Positions 1-12,070 of a stretch of DNA of 64,000 bases are shown here, in pieces. The stretch covers positions 2,480,001 through 2,544,000 of the forward strand of contig NC_045130.1 of assembly GCF_007655135.1 (NCBI RefSeq), given 5' to 3'. The translations under genes were made by a program, and so were the position numbers. How positions within the stretch are numbered: position 1 is the first letter of the stretch; each line of letters starts with the position of its first letter. Below the pieces are notes generated by a model. It worked only from the letters and a program-made list of their open reading frames with translations. It was not told the DNA's origin and searched no databases. This stretch comes from Punica granatum. Taxonomy: Eukaryota; Streptophyta; Magnoliopsida; Myrtales; Lythraceae.

Positions 1-766
1 GAGGTAAATTTGCATGGCATGAGAAGGTGAAATAATTTTAAGTTATACAATCAAAGAAGATGTAGCGTAACGGAGTACGTTCTCATTCCAGCTTTGATAC
101 CTTGGTGAAATTACCCAGGCCCTTTTATTAGGAGAAGGTCTTGTGTGCAACGGTGGTATCACATGAGATTATGCACATAAAAAATATTATTTTTATTAAT
201 AATGAATTATTTTTGTTAACAATAGATTTTTTTCCTATTTTTATTTACATACTAAAAACGAAAATGACAAACCCTTATTGACTTGTGGCATTGCCATATG
301 GTATTATCATTTCCTTTATTAGATATTTAAGATTTTTATTTTATTGTGCTAACTCATTAGCCTCCATTGTAACCGAAAAAAATTAATTTTTATTTTGCCT
401 CCTTTCTTTGAAATTAAAAAAAAAGTGGTTTGGTAATTTAAAAAAAAAAAGGGATGTTAAAGTCATTACCTTGGACCATATTTACGGGGGAACGATGATT
501 CTCCTTGCATTGTTTTAAATGACGAGTACAAATATAGTAGACCATCGAGCTGGTTGAAAAATATCAAAGGTCAAAAGAAAACCCCACCCCCTTCTCTTAT
601 TTTTCGGAAACTAATAATACACATGAAAACTTAATAATTATACAAAGAGACGAACAAATACAAGGAATATGCTATTATATTTACAATGCACATATTACAG
701 TAGCTCATCTCTTAATTCAACGTGCGTCCTTCACCGTTGGTCGATCGATGGATCGATCTTAATCAT
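1..766. other. 3' flank of nitrate reductase, no gene seen
   Basis: AT-rich flank that must hold the NR 3' UTR at its right-hand end. No coding frame is convincing. On the minus strand near 110 there is GGTATCAAAGC, which resembles a retrotransposon primer-binding site, but nothing around it supports an element. Confidence 0.5.
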
Positions 767-3700
767 CTAAAACACTAGCAAGGAATCCTTGACATCATAG
801 TTCATCTTCTCCAGGTTCGGTTGTACAGCAAACTGAATCATTGGCGGGGGCCCACAGGCTAGAGCCAGCGTGTCTGCGGACCCTTCCGGAATATGTTCCC
901 TGAGAATGTCCTCGGTGATGAACCCTAAACCGTATTGCCACCCTTCTCTGATGCTCTCCTGCACCACGTACCATACCTTGAACCTGTCGTGCTTCTTGGC
1001 CCACTCGTCCAGCTCATCCCTCAGCAGAATGTCATCCTCCGTTCGGTTCGCATAGACGACGTACATTTCGGTCTGGTCCTCCGGATCCTTGAGGATCGCT
1101 TGACACACTTGATAGATGGGAGTGATTCCCGTTCCACCGGCTAACATGGCTAGCTTCTTGGCAAACTTGGGCTTCCCGTGGACCGTGAAGTTCCCACGAC
1201 CGGTGTACTCAATGTGTCCCAGAGGACCCTTCACGTCTAACGTGGACCCCAATGGTAGTGAGTCGATGTATTGTGACATCATCCCTCCATTCGGGAACTT
1301 CGGGTGCACATTCTTGAAGTAAACCTTGACGACTAGGTCAAAATAGCCGACCTCATCGATGCTGCTCGTTGGTGTATACGCCCTCATGCAAAGCTTATCA
1401 TTGATGGTTGCACAAAGAAATATGTGCTTTCCGACCGGTAACCCTAGGACCTGATCTTCCGACGGCAAAGCAAACCTAAATACCCGGACGTCATGAGAAA
1501 TGGAAGTCTTGGCCACGAGCTTGCATGGGATTTTCTCTCGTGGAACGAGAGCAACGCTCCTTATAGGTGCGACTACTTCCTTAATTGGAGCTAGGTGGCT
1601 TAAGTTTCCTGAGCCATGCACGGAGTTATTGGGTGAAGAAGCCGTGGACTGATCGGAAGTATAACCGGAAGTTACCAACTCGCCGATCCGGTAATCTTCT
1701 AGAAGTTTCTTAGCCTTGTCCGAGTGAATTGCATCGAACTCCTCAGTGCAGTCGGTCCCAGCATTAATGAGGATACTGTCAGCACCACCGGGGTGGTCCT
1801 TCAGGAACTTGGTACAGTCATAAATGTGGCCGTGGACTATAATCCAGGCGGAGTCGGCCGAGTTGTGCTTCTTCACCTCGGACATGGGGTACGTTTTCGA
1901 GGAGGTGTTCATGAAAGGTGTGGAGACACTCTTCTTCAGGGTCTGGCCTGCATCAGTGGATAGCTCTAGGTGCTTCTCCTTGGCCATCCATCCACCGGAC
2001 TGGTTGCCGGGCTGGGTCGGGTGCTCGAACACGATACCAATTTCGCCCTTGTGGCGCTTGCACACATTCGTCTTCACCCGGAACCAGCAGTTGTTCATCA
2101 TCCCCTGTCAATAATGTATAGAACATACGTCATCAATGAAGGATCAAGGATTCAAGTATAAATATTACATATCAAATGAAAGTGAATCTAAGGAAACAAT
2201 AACATATAAGATAAGAATTATTCTTTCACATCTACAAGAATTTACATAGTTGATTAAGTGATTTTTTATTAAATTTGTAAACCTTCTTTATAATCGAAAA
2301 AAAATAAATAATTTTTAATAATAAAAATAACAAGCTAGTGGCTAACGAAAATAACCTGACATTGTTCCGTAAAATCACAATATATTCTCAATTTTTTTTT
2401 ACTAATATTGATTTTCATTTTAATATCAATTTGATTTTGATTACGAGGTATCAGATCGATCGGTTTCAAGAAATAAAATAATAATTGGAATCAACCGAAG
2501 ATGGGAGGTGGCCGCCGTTCTTCGGATGGCTCTGTCGCCCACGTGCTGGAAGGGGGCACATTTGACTCCTCTGGCACTTTTTAATTTGTCCTAAAAAATG
2601 ACCTTGACCGCTTGGTGATTTATGGAATCTTTTTATTAACATTTTTTTAAGTCCAGACTACAAGAATCATCGTCATGTGAACGAAATCTTCTTGGTGATT
2701 TTCATTGCCTTAGACAGCTCAAAGGCAGTCGCAAGCTCCTTTGTCAATTTTGGCATCCCCCTTTCAAGAAATTACTAGTCGTGTGGTGTTTGATTATTCA
2801 GTGACATTGGATATTTTTCAAACTGAATGCTATAAGTTCTACCCTCAGTTTGTCATCTTATGAAATAAGAATGGATGCACGATGACATCTAGTTGATTGA
2901 TAACGATGGGCCCATTAATTGAAAACGGTGTAATGTCATGGACCACATACGATCAGGCCACGAATAAACGTCTCACGTCATTAACGACATGCGCTACATC
3001 TCAATATTGTAGTGAATGAGTGTGTGGTGAAAAACAAAAAAAAATGCATCCAGTTTTAGCCCCTTATGACCGACCACTTACGCTCCATAAAATTATATAC
3101 CGTAGCACCGTGAAAGATATTTGGGGTTAAATATTATATGATTTTATCGTTTTCTCAAATCTATTTCATATTTAAAAAATTATTCAATAAGGCCTATAGT
3201 TTACATATTGTTCCAAATTTTTCTTGCCGTCAATTTATCCGTTAATGAAACGTAAGTAGATTCCAAATCTATCACATGATTTTAATTTTTTTCAAATCTA
3301 TCTTATAATTTTAATTTTTTTTATCAAATCTATCACGAATAAAGGGTTACAGTGACAAGAATGAGTCCCATTACGATCCACATCAGCAACATCATTAAAT
3401 ATTGAAGGATAAATTAATGTCGAGATATATTTGAAATTAAATATAAACTATGAATCTTTTTAGGTAATTTTCAAATTATAAAATAAATTTTAAAAACGAG
3501 TAATATTATGAATTATTTGTCGTAATAACTCCAAGATATTGATGCTGCATGCATATTAACCTTATTAGCCGAGTAAATGAAAGATACGTACCATGACGTT
3601 CCAGATGAGCTTCTCGGGCTGGGTGTTGAGTGTCTCGTCCCACGCGCGCACTGCTATCTCTTTGGTCCCGAGCAGGTTCAGGACCTCGACCTCGAGGGAC

Positions 3701-3979
3701 CAGAAGCACCAGCACCAGTATTTCCCGTACTTGTTGGGCTTCTCCGGCTGGTCGAGGTCGCAAACCTGCCACGTCTCGCCTCCGTCCATTGTAACCTCGA
3801 CGCGTGTTACCTTCTTCCCTCCACCTGTTTTCGCAGTATTAACCAATCAATGAACCCGAATTTAAATAAGAACATAACTGAGAATTCTTTAAAAAATATT
3901 CTGAGTGGAGTTTTTTTTTTTTTAGGTGGTAATGAATGAAATATTATTATATTGAAGACTGGGGAGCTTCAGTAAAGTG

Positions 3980-4015
<36 letters not shown>

Positions 4016-6073
4016 AAAAAAATGTGCTTTTGTTTTTTGTTTTGTTTCATTTCCAGAAACCAAGGTGCTACTTCGATCATCCTAAAAGGTGTCCAACATA
4101 AAATATTGCATAATATATTCTACCGTCGCATATTCTATGAGCCAATTTGTCCGCCCATCTGAACTATATTTTATTCTATTCAATTCAATTCAATAAAGGT
4201 AAACATCATAGATCCATACCCCCGTTTCCTTTGCTGGTATAAGCATGGGAATCCTCAATTTTTTGTAATCGTAAAATTTTTACTGTTAACTTGAAAGGTA
4301 TTTATTAATTGCCCTTATATGGTATCTGTTGAGAGAGTATACAGTCCACTAGTTTTATGAAACTCGACTAATAATTGATATTTGTGAAAGAAACTAATAT
4401 AATAGAGAAAAATTCTCTCTCCTCTTTTAATGTATTGGTTATTTATTGATGGAGTTTTACAGAGTTAACTGACTATGTAATACTTATTGAATATTTTCTC
4501 GACATTTAGAAATAGTGAAGTCGATTCTTGCTGATATACTCTCTCCACCGATTTATTTCTCCTCCTTAGGATCTAAATGTATGAACTAGAGATGCTAATA
4601 TTTTGAAAATTCCAACTACATAATAATGTCAAATTCAGGCCGACCATCTTTTTCATATGATGAAGGTAGCATCCAAAAATTACGATAGAACTTTAGATCT
4701 GGGCTCTACGATTTAGAATTAGAATACGAACAAATTGGGAAATGACATCTTAGCCTTCGGGCAATAGCAGGGGGAAGGAAGGAGATTCTCACCGGAATAC
4801 GCGTAGCCCTTCAACGTGTAAGGCCGCTGGGTCGTCCACGAGTTGATGGGCAACACTTCCTCATGCGACGGCGTCGTAATCACGGAGTTTATATTCAGCT
4901 CGTTTATTATGTACTCCGGCTTATACCACCATGCTGCCAAATATCAATTAGTTAACAAAATCCATCATGATGAATTTCCTCTATAGAGAAAAACAGTAAT
5001 GTCAGAAGCACCCCATAATTACTAATCATATTCGTACCTTCGGCATTTGCTAGTTCGGCATCTACGTGAGAGGGCAGGACGCGGTTATCCTTATAGTGAT
5101 AGTAGTTGTCGGACTCCTTCGTGGTAACGATGATCCGCTTCAACCACTTCACCATCCGGCCCCCGATGCATCCTGGGATGATCATACGGACGGGGAAACC
5201 ATGGTCCGGTGAGAGGGGCTCGCCGTTCTGCATGTATGCGAGGATGATATCCCTGGCCGGGTCCATGGCCCACTCCTTCGTAATGCTCGTTGCGTACTTG
5301 GACCCGCCGCCCCCGGGTAGGTCCTCGGCCCCCTCGAAGCATACATTCATGGCCCCACTCTTCCGGCTCATGATCCCCACTCGCTTCAACACTTCCCTCA
5401 GGGGCACGCCCCGCCACACGGAGGTCGACACTCCGGCCGGGCCCCAGTTGAACCCGATGGTCTGCTTGACCATGTTCTGCTCCTTGCGGCGGTTCCCCGC
5501 GCACACGAGGGTGGTGGGGAACTCGCGAGCCAGGAAGTCGTTAACGAGCTGGTCCATGGTGAACCGGGTCGGGCGCTTCACCAAACCGGTGACCTCCACG
5601 GTCCAGTCCTGCCACGCGGCCTTGGGCACTGGGCCGTGGTTGCGGACGTAGTGGAGCGGGACCGGGGTGATGAAGCCGTGGTGCATGAGGTGGCCCAACG
5701 GGGCCTCCGCGTTGAAGGGGTGCTTCCCGGTGAGGCGGACCATGGTGGGGTGGCGCTCGATCCAATGGTCGGCGGTCCCCTCGTCACGGGCGTCCAAGGT
5801 GGACGGCTCGAGCTCGCTGTTACCCTTCTTGATAAGATCCCGATAGGTCTCGAGCTCACTCAGCTCGTCATCACTGGATGTCTCCTCCTCCTCCTCCGCA
5901 TTATCATTGAAGAAAGCCACCTTCTTCCGGGTGAAGCCAGTGGTGGTGCGGTTGCGCAAAGGGGAGGAGTCAGTCCTAGAGGCATGGTTGGGGCCAGGTT
6001 TGAAGGAGCGGACGACGCCGTTCATGCCAGGCTCGAGGTGGGAGAACTGGCGTTTATCGACTGAGGCCGCCAT
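767..6073 (-). CDS. NIA: NADH nitrate reductase (4 exons, complete, 915 aa)
   Basis: Cytosolic homodimeric enzyme that reduces nitrate to nitrite with NADH, the first step of nitrate assimilation. Exons in reading order: 6073-5038, 4933-4793, 3824-3592, 2104-767; all borders are GT-AG, phases agree, and the sum is 915 codons plus TAG. Domains seen: acidic N-terminus; molybdopterin domain with [10 protein letters not shown], whose Cys191 is the expected molybdenum ligand; dimerisation domain across exons 2-3; hinge 1 with KKSVSTP, where Ser531 matches the 14-3-3/kinase site of plant NR; cytochrome b5 with HPGG at 574-577 and second haem ligand His597; FAD motif RAYTPTS; NADH motifs GTGITP and CGPPPMI; the usual C-terminal Phe. 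The ATG at 6073 is chosen because [10 protein letters not shown] is the normal NR start; the frame stays open upstream but has only a GTG. Length and three-intron layout are typical. Exon 1 is much richer in G and C than its surroundings. Confidence 0.97.
3982..4013. repeat. (AT)n microsatellite in NR intron 2
   Basis: About 15 uninterrupted AT units inside the second NR intron (3825-4792). It is likely to vary in length between individuals. No function is suggested. Confidence 0.9.
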
Positions 6074-6193
6074 TGCAGGAAGGATGATCACTCGGCTTGT
6101 TTTTCTTTTTTGGTTTCCCTCCTTGCCTTCTTTTCCCTCAGGAATGAGGTGTCTGGTGGTGGGGTGATTCCGGGAGGAGGCCAATGGGGATGA

Positions 6194-6202
6194 GTTTATA
6201 TA
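6194..6202 (-). promoter_or_regulatory. TATA box of the nitrate reductase gene
   Basis: Read on the minus strand the site is TATATAAAC, about 121 bases before the NR start codon. That leaves room for a 5' UTR of roughly 90 bases, a plausible spacing. No other TATA-like site lies closer. It has been recognised by sequence and position only. Confidence 0.6.
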
Positions 6203-6381
6203 GGCCACAATGCCACATGGTCATGGCTTGTGTATGTAACGTGTTGAGCTTTCAGTGGGCCCACCCCCATCGACGGATTATATTTATCTCACATTTTTTT
6301 TTGGGGTAAGACATTTATTTCACACTTGCTGCTTATTATTATTGTATTGTATTATATAAGAAATGCATGTATGCATATATA

Positions 6382-8150
6382 TTAGATTTTTTTTACCCGT
6401 GTGTTACACAAGACTTTTATGATAAATATATTTTTATTTACATAATTCAAATTTAATTGTTTTAGTTAAATTTCAAAAAAATTCAGGAAAAGAGAATCCT
6501 TTTTTTCTATAGTATATAATACTAATTATACCCAAATATATTTAGGAATTTTGATCAATTCATATATTACAAATATATTGGTGGGAAGCAAAAAAAAATA
6601 AAAAGTGGTGTAACGTTTTCAAAATTGTCAATTTTTTCAAGCCGATAATAAATTAGCAGCTATAACTTTTTTTTTTTCATTGCACTTACTTTCTGTTATC
6701 TTTTGTTGTTGTTAGTAACCTCCAGAGATCTTGATCACTTTGTTGTACTATAAAGTATTCTCTTAATTGAGATTTCTGATGAGTTACCAAAAAGAAAAAA
6801 ATTGAGGATAATTAATTTTTCACTATTTGTTGTGCATTTTTTAGTCAAAACTCAATTATTAAATATCATAAATTTAAATAATTTTAGCTAAAATGAATCA
6901 ATTATTTCAATTGGAGATTTATTTAATTGAGCTTTTAAAAGATTTACAATAGTTTTAAAACATTATTCAATACAGTTTAAATTCATATAGTTATGAATTT
7001 TCTTTATTTTTCTAAGTTTACGAATATTTATTACTATTGTAATAACAATAATGATTCAAATTAATGTATCTTCATTTTCATACTTGCTCCTATTATTTAT
7101 AGGGTAAATTGCATTGGTGGTCCAAAATGTTTTACAAATGTTTCATTATGATCCAAATAGTTTTTTTCGCTATATGATAGTACAAAATGTTTCAAAGTTG
7201 TTTCATGATGGTACAAACCGTCAACTCGAGCTTAACGCCGTCAAGCCGACGCTGACGTGGCTACTACGTGTCACCTCCTTGCTGACGTGGCCGAAAAATT
7301 TTAAATAATTCTAAAAATTTTAAAAATAATTTTAAATTAAAAATAATTTTTATTATTTTAAATTAAAAATAATATTAATATTAAATTTAAAATTATTTAC
7401 AAAATTATTTAAAATTATTTTTTAAAAAAATATTTTAAAATAATTTAAGATTTTAAAATAATTTTTTTATTTTTTTCTAAAATTTTACTATTTTTTGTAT
7501 TTTTTAAAATTATTTTTTGTATTTTTTAGGAAATTTTTAAATTTTATTTTCTTTTAAATGACATAACGCACTATTATTGGTTCCACGTAACAAAAGTGAC
7601 ACATAAGACGTGCCACGTCAGCAAAATGCTAACGGCGTTAGGGCCAATTGACGGTTTGTACCATCATGAAACAACTTTGAAACATTTTGTACCATCTTGT
7701 AGCGAAAAAAACTTTTTGAACCATAATGAAACATTTGTAAAAATTTTGGACCACCAGTGCAATTTACCCTTATTTATAATAATATGTTCGATTAATTAAT
7801 TTTTATTTTACATATTAATCTATGAATTACAATACATTTACTATTATACCCCGTTTATTATACAACATTGATGGTAAAATTTACATCGAATTGGCATTGA
7901 CATTGATGGCAAAAATACTAATATGAGATCATTTAATGCAAACAATTAGTAGATTTTATCTTTCATAGTTGATTTATTAGTGTTGGGAGGTGGAATTTAA
8001 TATTTTTTATTATCATATTTAACATTTTAAGTTATTGACCGTAATTTATTTTTCTCCACACATATATATAATATCTATTCACTTAGACATATTGACCATA
8101 TGGCATATATACACTACAATCCATTAACTGTAGTCAAGTTTATATAAATA
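6382..8150 (-). mobile_element. Helitron-like repeat, copy A (interrupted by a Mutator-like element)
   Basis: This stretch is the reverse complement, with divergence, of 10690-12335. Read on the minus strand its 3' end has a short GTGT/ACAC hairpin, an A-rich spacer, then CTAA followed by T, which fits the Helitron 3' signature (hairpin, then CTRR, inserted before T). The 5' end is only located by where similarity to copy B stops, near 8150. No Rep/helicase coding remains, so it would be non-autonomous. A 668-bp element sits inside it at 7102-7769. Homology of the two copies is clear; the Helitron label is an inference from the terminus. Confidence 0.55.
7102..7769. mobile_element. Mutator-like MITE with 9-bp target duplication
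   Basis: Both ends read inward as GGGTAAATTGCA and match one another for roughly 125 bases, with a weaker inverted match continuing into the interior (CTAACGGCGTTAG-like, then ACGTGGC). The middle is low-complexity A/T. It is flanked by a perfect direct repeat TTATTTATA at 7093-7101 and 7770-7778. Long terminal inverted repeats plus a 9-bp duplication are the marks of Mutator-like elements. There is no transposase, so it is non-autonomous. The related repeat copy B holds a single TTATTTATA (read on its minus strand) at the matching point and no insert, confirming the borders. Confidence 0.9.
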
Positions 8151-8249
8151 TAGTTAGCTGAAACTTGTATAATTTTAACTAAAATGACTTAATTATTTTA
8201 ATTAGAGATTAAAGTATATTTATTTTAATAAAATCTCATACAATTATTT

Positions 8250-8655
8250 AAGTTTTGAGGATAATTTTTAATTTGTTTATTTTTTGTGAATATGTGTATT
8301 AATTGTGTATATATATATATGCAATTATGTCACTCTTTACTTGCATTTAATTCATGTAAATATATCATTAATATAGTATTTATTTTCTTTGAAATAGTCC
8401 TTTTTTAATCCTGAATATTATTTACACATTTATGTTTATGACCTTATAATATTTAAAAATTATTGAGGATATTTTTTATTTTTTTATTTTTTTTGTGAAT
8501 ATATGTATATATATATAATTATGTCACTTTTATTTGCATTTAATTCATGTAAATATATCATTAATATAATATTTATTTTTTTTGAAATAGAATTTTTTAT
8601 TCTTGAATATTATTTACATATTTGCCTTTAAAAACTTATAATATTTAGAAAATAC
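8250..8655. repeat. Tandem duplication, two units of about 205 bp
   Basis: The two units share an ordered set of phrases: GAGGATA, then TTTTTTGTGAATAT, AATTATGTCAC, TTTGCATTTAATTCATGTAA, ATATCATTAATAT, and TTGAATATTATTTACA. Unit 1 runs to about 8462 and unit 2 from there to about 8655. Both are AT-rich and non-coding. Confidence 0.75.
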
Positions 8656-10079
8656 CTTTCTAACCCTATTTAATGTGTGGGATACAACTTTATATATATA
8701 TATAGTTAGTTGTGTATGCAACAATTGCATCAAGAAATTAGCATTCGTAAACTAGTAAGTTAAACATCATGCTGAATGTACATATCAGGCAATTCACATC
8801 GATCGAGAGATTGTCTCTCTAAACTGACATGTTACCTTGCTTGCTCGTACATATACCATATATTTGATTCCATTTGCCAATTCTATTGAGTTACGCATGA
8901 AGGAATCGTTTGGTACATGAGGATGAATCACAATGGAATAGAATGGATTTTTCCTAGAGTGAAATGCAATGATATTGAAAAAAAATTATAATATTTTTTT
9001 GTTAAATATGACAACATGAAGAAATATATCATCATAACATTAGACTTAACTATCAAGATTCCATTATATATATATAAATATATTATTAGGTATATGAGGT
9101 TGAAAGAAGAAATGGGGCAATGGCCATTATATATTGCCCTTTGCCGGTTCACATGACTGATCCTAAATGAGGAAATGGAGGGGAAAGAGGTGATGATTCA
9201 TATAGTAACATCCAAGCATCAAAATGGGAAGAAGTGTCTTTGACATTTGTATTAGCCTGACTGACGTAATTAATATGCTATTTCTTTTGTTTTCGTTTTC
9301 CACACGCACATTAAAACAGAGAGAGAGAGAGGGAATTTGGAATTATTATTATTATTAATGTAATTTGTCTCGATCGGGCAGGGGAGTGGAGCTGGGGCTC
9401 TGGGACGAGCTCAGAGGTTGCGGTGGGCCGTTTCCTGGGACGAGCCACACAGGCGGACAGGACAGGACAGGACGGGGGCACCACGGCAACCAAGGAAATT
9501 ATCCGCCACTTGTTTTTTTTTTCTTTTTCCTTTTATTACGTAAGAAATCAGTATTTTAGCTGCATAAATCCTATGATTAATGTATTTTGTATCCCTTTCC
9601 TTCTCTCTTTTAAGACTTTAATTTTTTAGTTGGCTTTATTTTTCCTATTGTAATTATTATTAATTATGTAGGCGTATGACTGGGTCCACAAACCAATGGT
9701 GCAACTTGCAATAACTTGTAGCTCGTAACTAATAGCACAAATATCACTAATTTATATGTATAGTTATATATTTCGATTAATATATATTTTGTTAATTATA
9801 TGAGATGGGGACGTATGGGAGTTCATGGGCATTGAGCTGAGTTGCATGGAAGCTTCATGAAAGGACGTCTCTTACATTATACTGGGTACTTGGGTCGTGT
9901 TGCCGATCCATCGATTTTAATGGATACCATACTTCCTCCAGCTGTTAAACAAATTGGAGATTTTTATTTTTTAATTCTCGGGGTCGCAAAAGTTATAAGC
10001 TGGTTAAATTATGATACATTGAAATTTTATAAAAATAGAGTATTTAAGTCCAATTGATCTTTTTTGGGTTATAAGGAAA
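8656..10079. other. Intergenic, AT-rich with one GC-rich patch
   Basis: No gene recognised. A segment near 8900-9160 starts with CGTTTGGTACATGAGGATG and resembles repeat ends seen near 13798. At about 9365-9495 there is an isolated GC-rich patch with three AGGAC units. Its short open frames on both strands are not convincing. Confidence 0.45.
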
Positions 10080-10210
10080 GTCTGTGAATTTAGTACAATA
10101 AAATATAAATTCTAATAGCTAATAAAGGGGCATAGATAGTCCCATTACGAGTATCAAACCTAGGATCTCTTGATTATTAGACGAAAGCGTGCATCACTGC
10201 ACTATATTCT
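10080..10210 (-). mobile_element. tRNA-derived SINE-like repeat (family 2)
   Basis: Read on the minus strand it carries a box-A-like GTGCAGTGATGCACGC and a box-B-like AGGTTTGATACTC, then a conserved tail through TTTATTAGCTATTAGAA and ATTGTACTAAATTCA. The tail recurs at about 15495-15585 and a body fragment at about 16385-16490, so this is a dispersed family. No target duplication could be defined. Confidence 0.45.
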
Positions 10211-11221
10211 TTGATAGTCGAATTTTAAAGCATGAAGGCGAGGCTATTATCGTGCTTTTTGGTGTTATGGTGTGTTCTTAAGAGAATTGGTGCATTGCAT
10301 GGTTGAGTTCAAGCTGAGGATAATGCAAGATCAGCTGTGGCAACTGCGGTCACCGCGGGCATGCCGCAGCAACCCACTCTAGATACCTGCAGATACTTTC
10401 TAGACACCAGAGCCAAAGCTTTCAAGCTCTGGGCTGATTTTAGGAAGAAAGCAAAAGGAAATATCAGCATGAGTACCTGTTGAATTAGATTAAAAGTTGA
10501 AAGAATAAGGTTAGGATAAAGGTATCTTTTCCTTTTTCATGTAGATGACGAGGCCGAAGCCGCATGGAGAAAAAAATATAAGTTCGACAAAGAATAAATC
10601 ATCAGACTAGGTAAAGCTCGGGTAAGTAAGTCCCAATTAAATCACCTAGAGGATTCTCACCAAGGTAAGCAAGTAAGTCCCAATTATTTATTTATAAATT
10701 TCACTACAGTTAATGGATTAGAGTATATAGATGCCTTACGGTCAATATGTCTCAGTAGAGAGATATTATATATATGTGTGGAAAGAAATAAATCACGATC
10801 AATAATTTAAATGATTAAATATGATGATAAAAATATTAATTTTCACCTCTCAACACGAATAAATCGGCTATAAAAGATAAAGTCTACTGATTTTTTTGCA
10901 TTAAATGGTCTTATAATATTATTTTTACCGTCTATGCCGATGTCAATTCAATGCAAATTTTACCAACAATGTTGTATAATAAATAGGGTATAATAATAAA
11001 TATATTGTAACTCATAGATTAATATGTTAAATAAAAATTAATTAATCAGACATATTATTATAAATAATAGTTATAAATATGAAAATAAAGAATACATTAA
11101 TTCGAATCATTATGGTTATTTCAATAGTAAATAGATATTCGAAATCTTAGGAAAATAAAGAAAAATTATAATTATATGAATTTAAATTTATTGCATAATA
11201 TTTTAAAACTATTACTGCTCT

Positions 11222-11455
11222 GTATAGATTCAAAGTGAGATTTTAAAATTTTACTTTAACTTAATTTTATTCACAACAAAACAAAATAATTCATATAAAG
11301 TCAAATGGTGAGCCCCATTTATACCACTCATTTTCAAAATCAAAATCATGTAACTCATACAAAGTCAAAGAATGTGTCCCATACATAACCATTTATATCA
11401 CTCTTTTTCAAAATCTGATTTTAAAATGTTACTTGCAAATCAAACGCATCATAAA
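11222..11455. mobile_element. MITE-like insert nested in copy B
   Basis: This roughly 230-bp segment is absent from the aligned position of copy A. Its ends are imperfect inverted repeats: GATTCAAAGTGAGATTTTAA on the left, and GATTTGCAAGTAACATTTTA on the reverse strand at the right. Borders are approximate and no target duplication is clear. A hAT-like MITE is possible. Confidence 0.45.
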
Positions 11456-11757
11456 AAATCTTATAAAAATTCAATTAAGAAAATCTCAAATGAAAATAAT
11501 TGACTAATTTTAGCTAAAATTATTCAAGTTCATGAAATTTAATGTATGAGATTTGACTAAGAATAGCACAACATAAAGCAAAATTTGATTTTTTTTAAAG
11601 AAAAATTATCCTCAAAACCTTTTTTCATAACTCATCAGAAATCTCAATTAAGAAAATATTATAAAGTACGACAAAGAGATCAAGATCTGAAGAGATTACC
11701 CTCTTCAACAAAAGATAACAGGAAAGCAAATGCAATGGAAAAAGTTACTGTTACTAA

Positions 11758-12070
11758 GGCTTTGTTAGGGAATGGAGTAATTTTTTTTACTCTACTCCAC
11801 TTAACTCCATTTATTTTCAATTCAACAATATTATTATTATTATTATTAATTTTTCTTCAACTTTTTTATCTTAACTTCCATTCAATTCAATTTTTAATAC
11901 TAAATTCTTTCAATTATTTATTACTTTTTTCACAATTCAACAATACAATTATTACTTTTATTAACTATTCATTACTTCCCACTTCTTTCCATAATTCAAC
12001 AACATAATCATTATATCCTCAAATAAATATAATTATTTATAGTAAACTTCACTTCATTAAAAAAAAAGGC
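11758..12070. mobile_element. Tourist-like MITE with TAA target duplication
   Basis: A 313-bp insert flanked by TAA at 11755-11757 and 12071-12073. It begins GGCTTTGTTAGG and ends AAAAAAAGGC. Copy A has an uninterrupted sequence at this position. A 3-bp TAA duplication with a GGC start is typical of PIF/Harbinger (Tourist) MITEs. Its body, full of CAATTCAACAATA and ATAATCATTACTTTTT phrases, recurs at several other places in the window. Confidence 0.7.

Noticed and set aside
1824..2114. Open frame on the plus strand
   Set aside because: Antisense to exon 4 of nitrate reductase, where the coding strand is certain.
5106..5651. 181-codon open frame on the plus strand
   Set aside because: It is the complement of GC-rich exon 1 of nitrate reductase and has no domain of its own.
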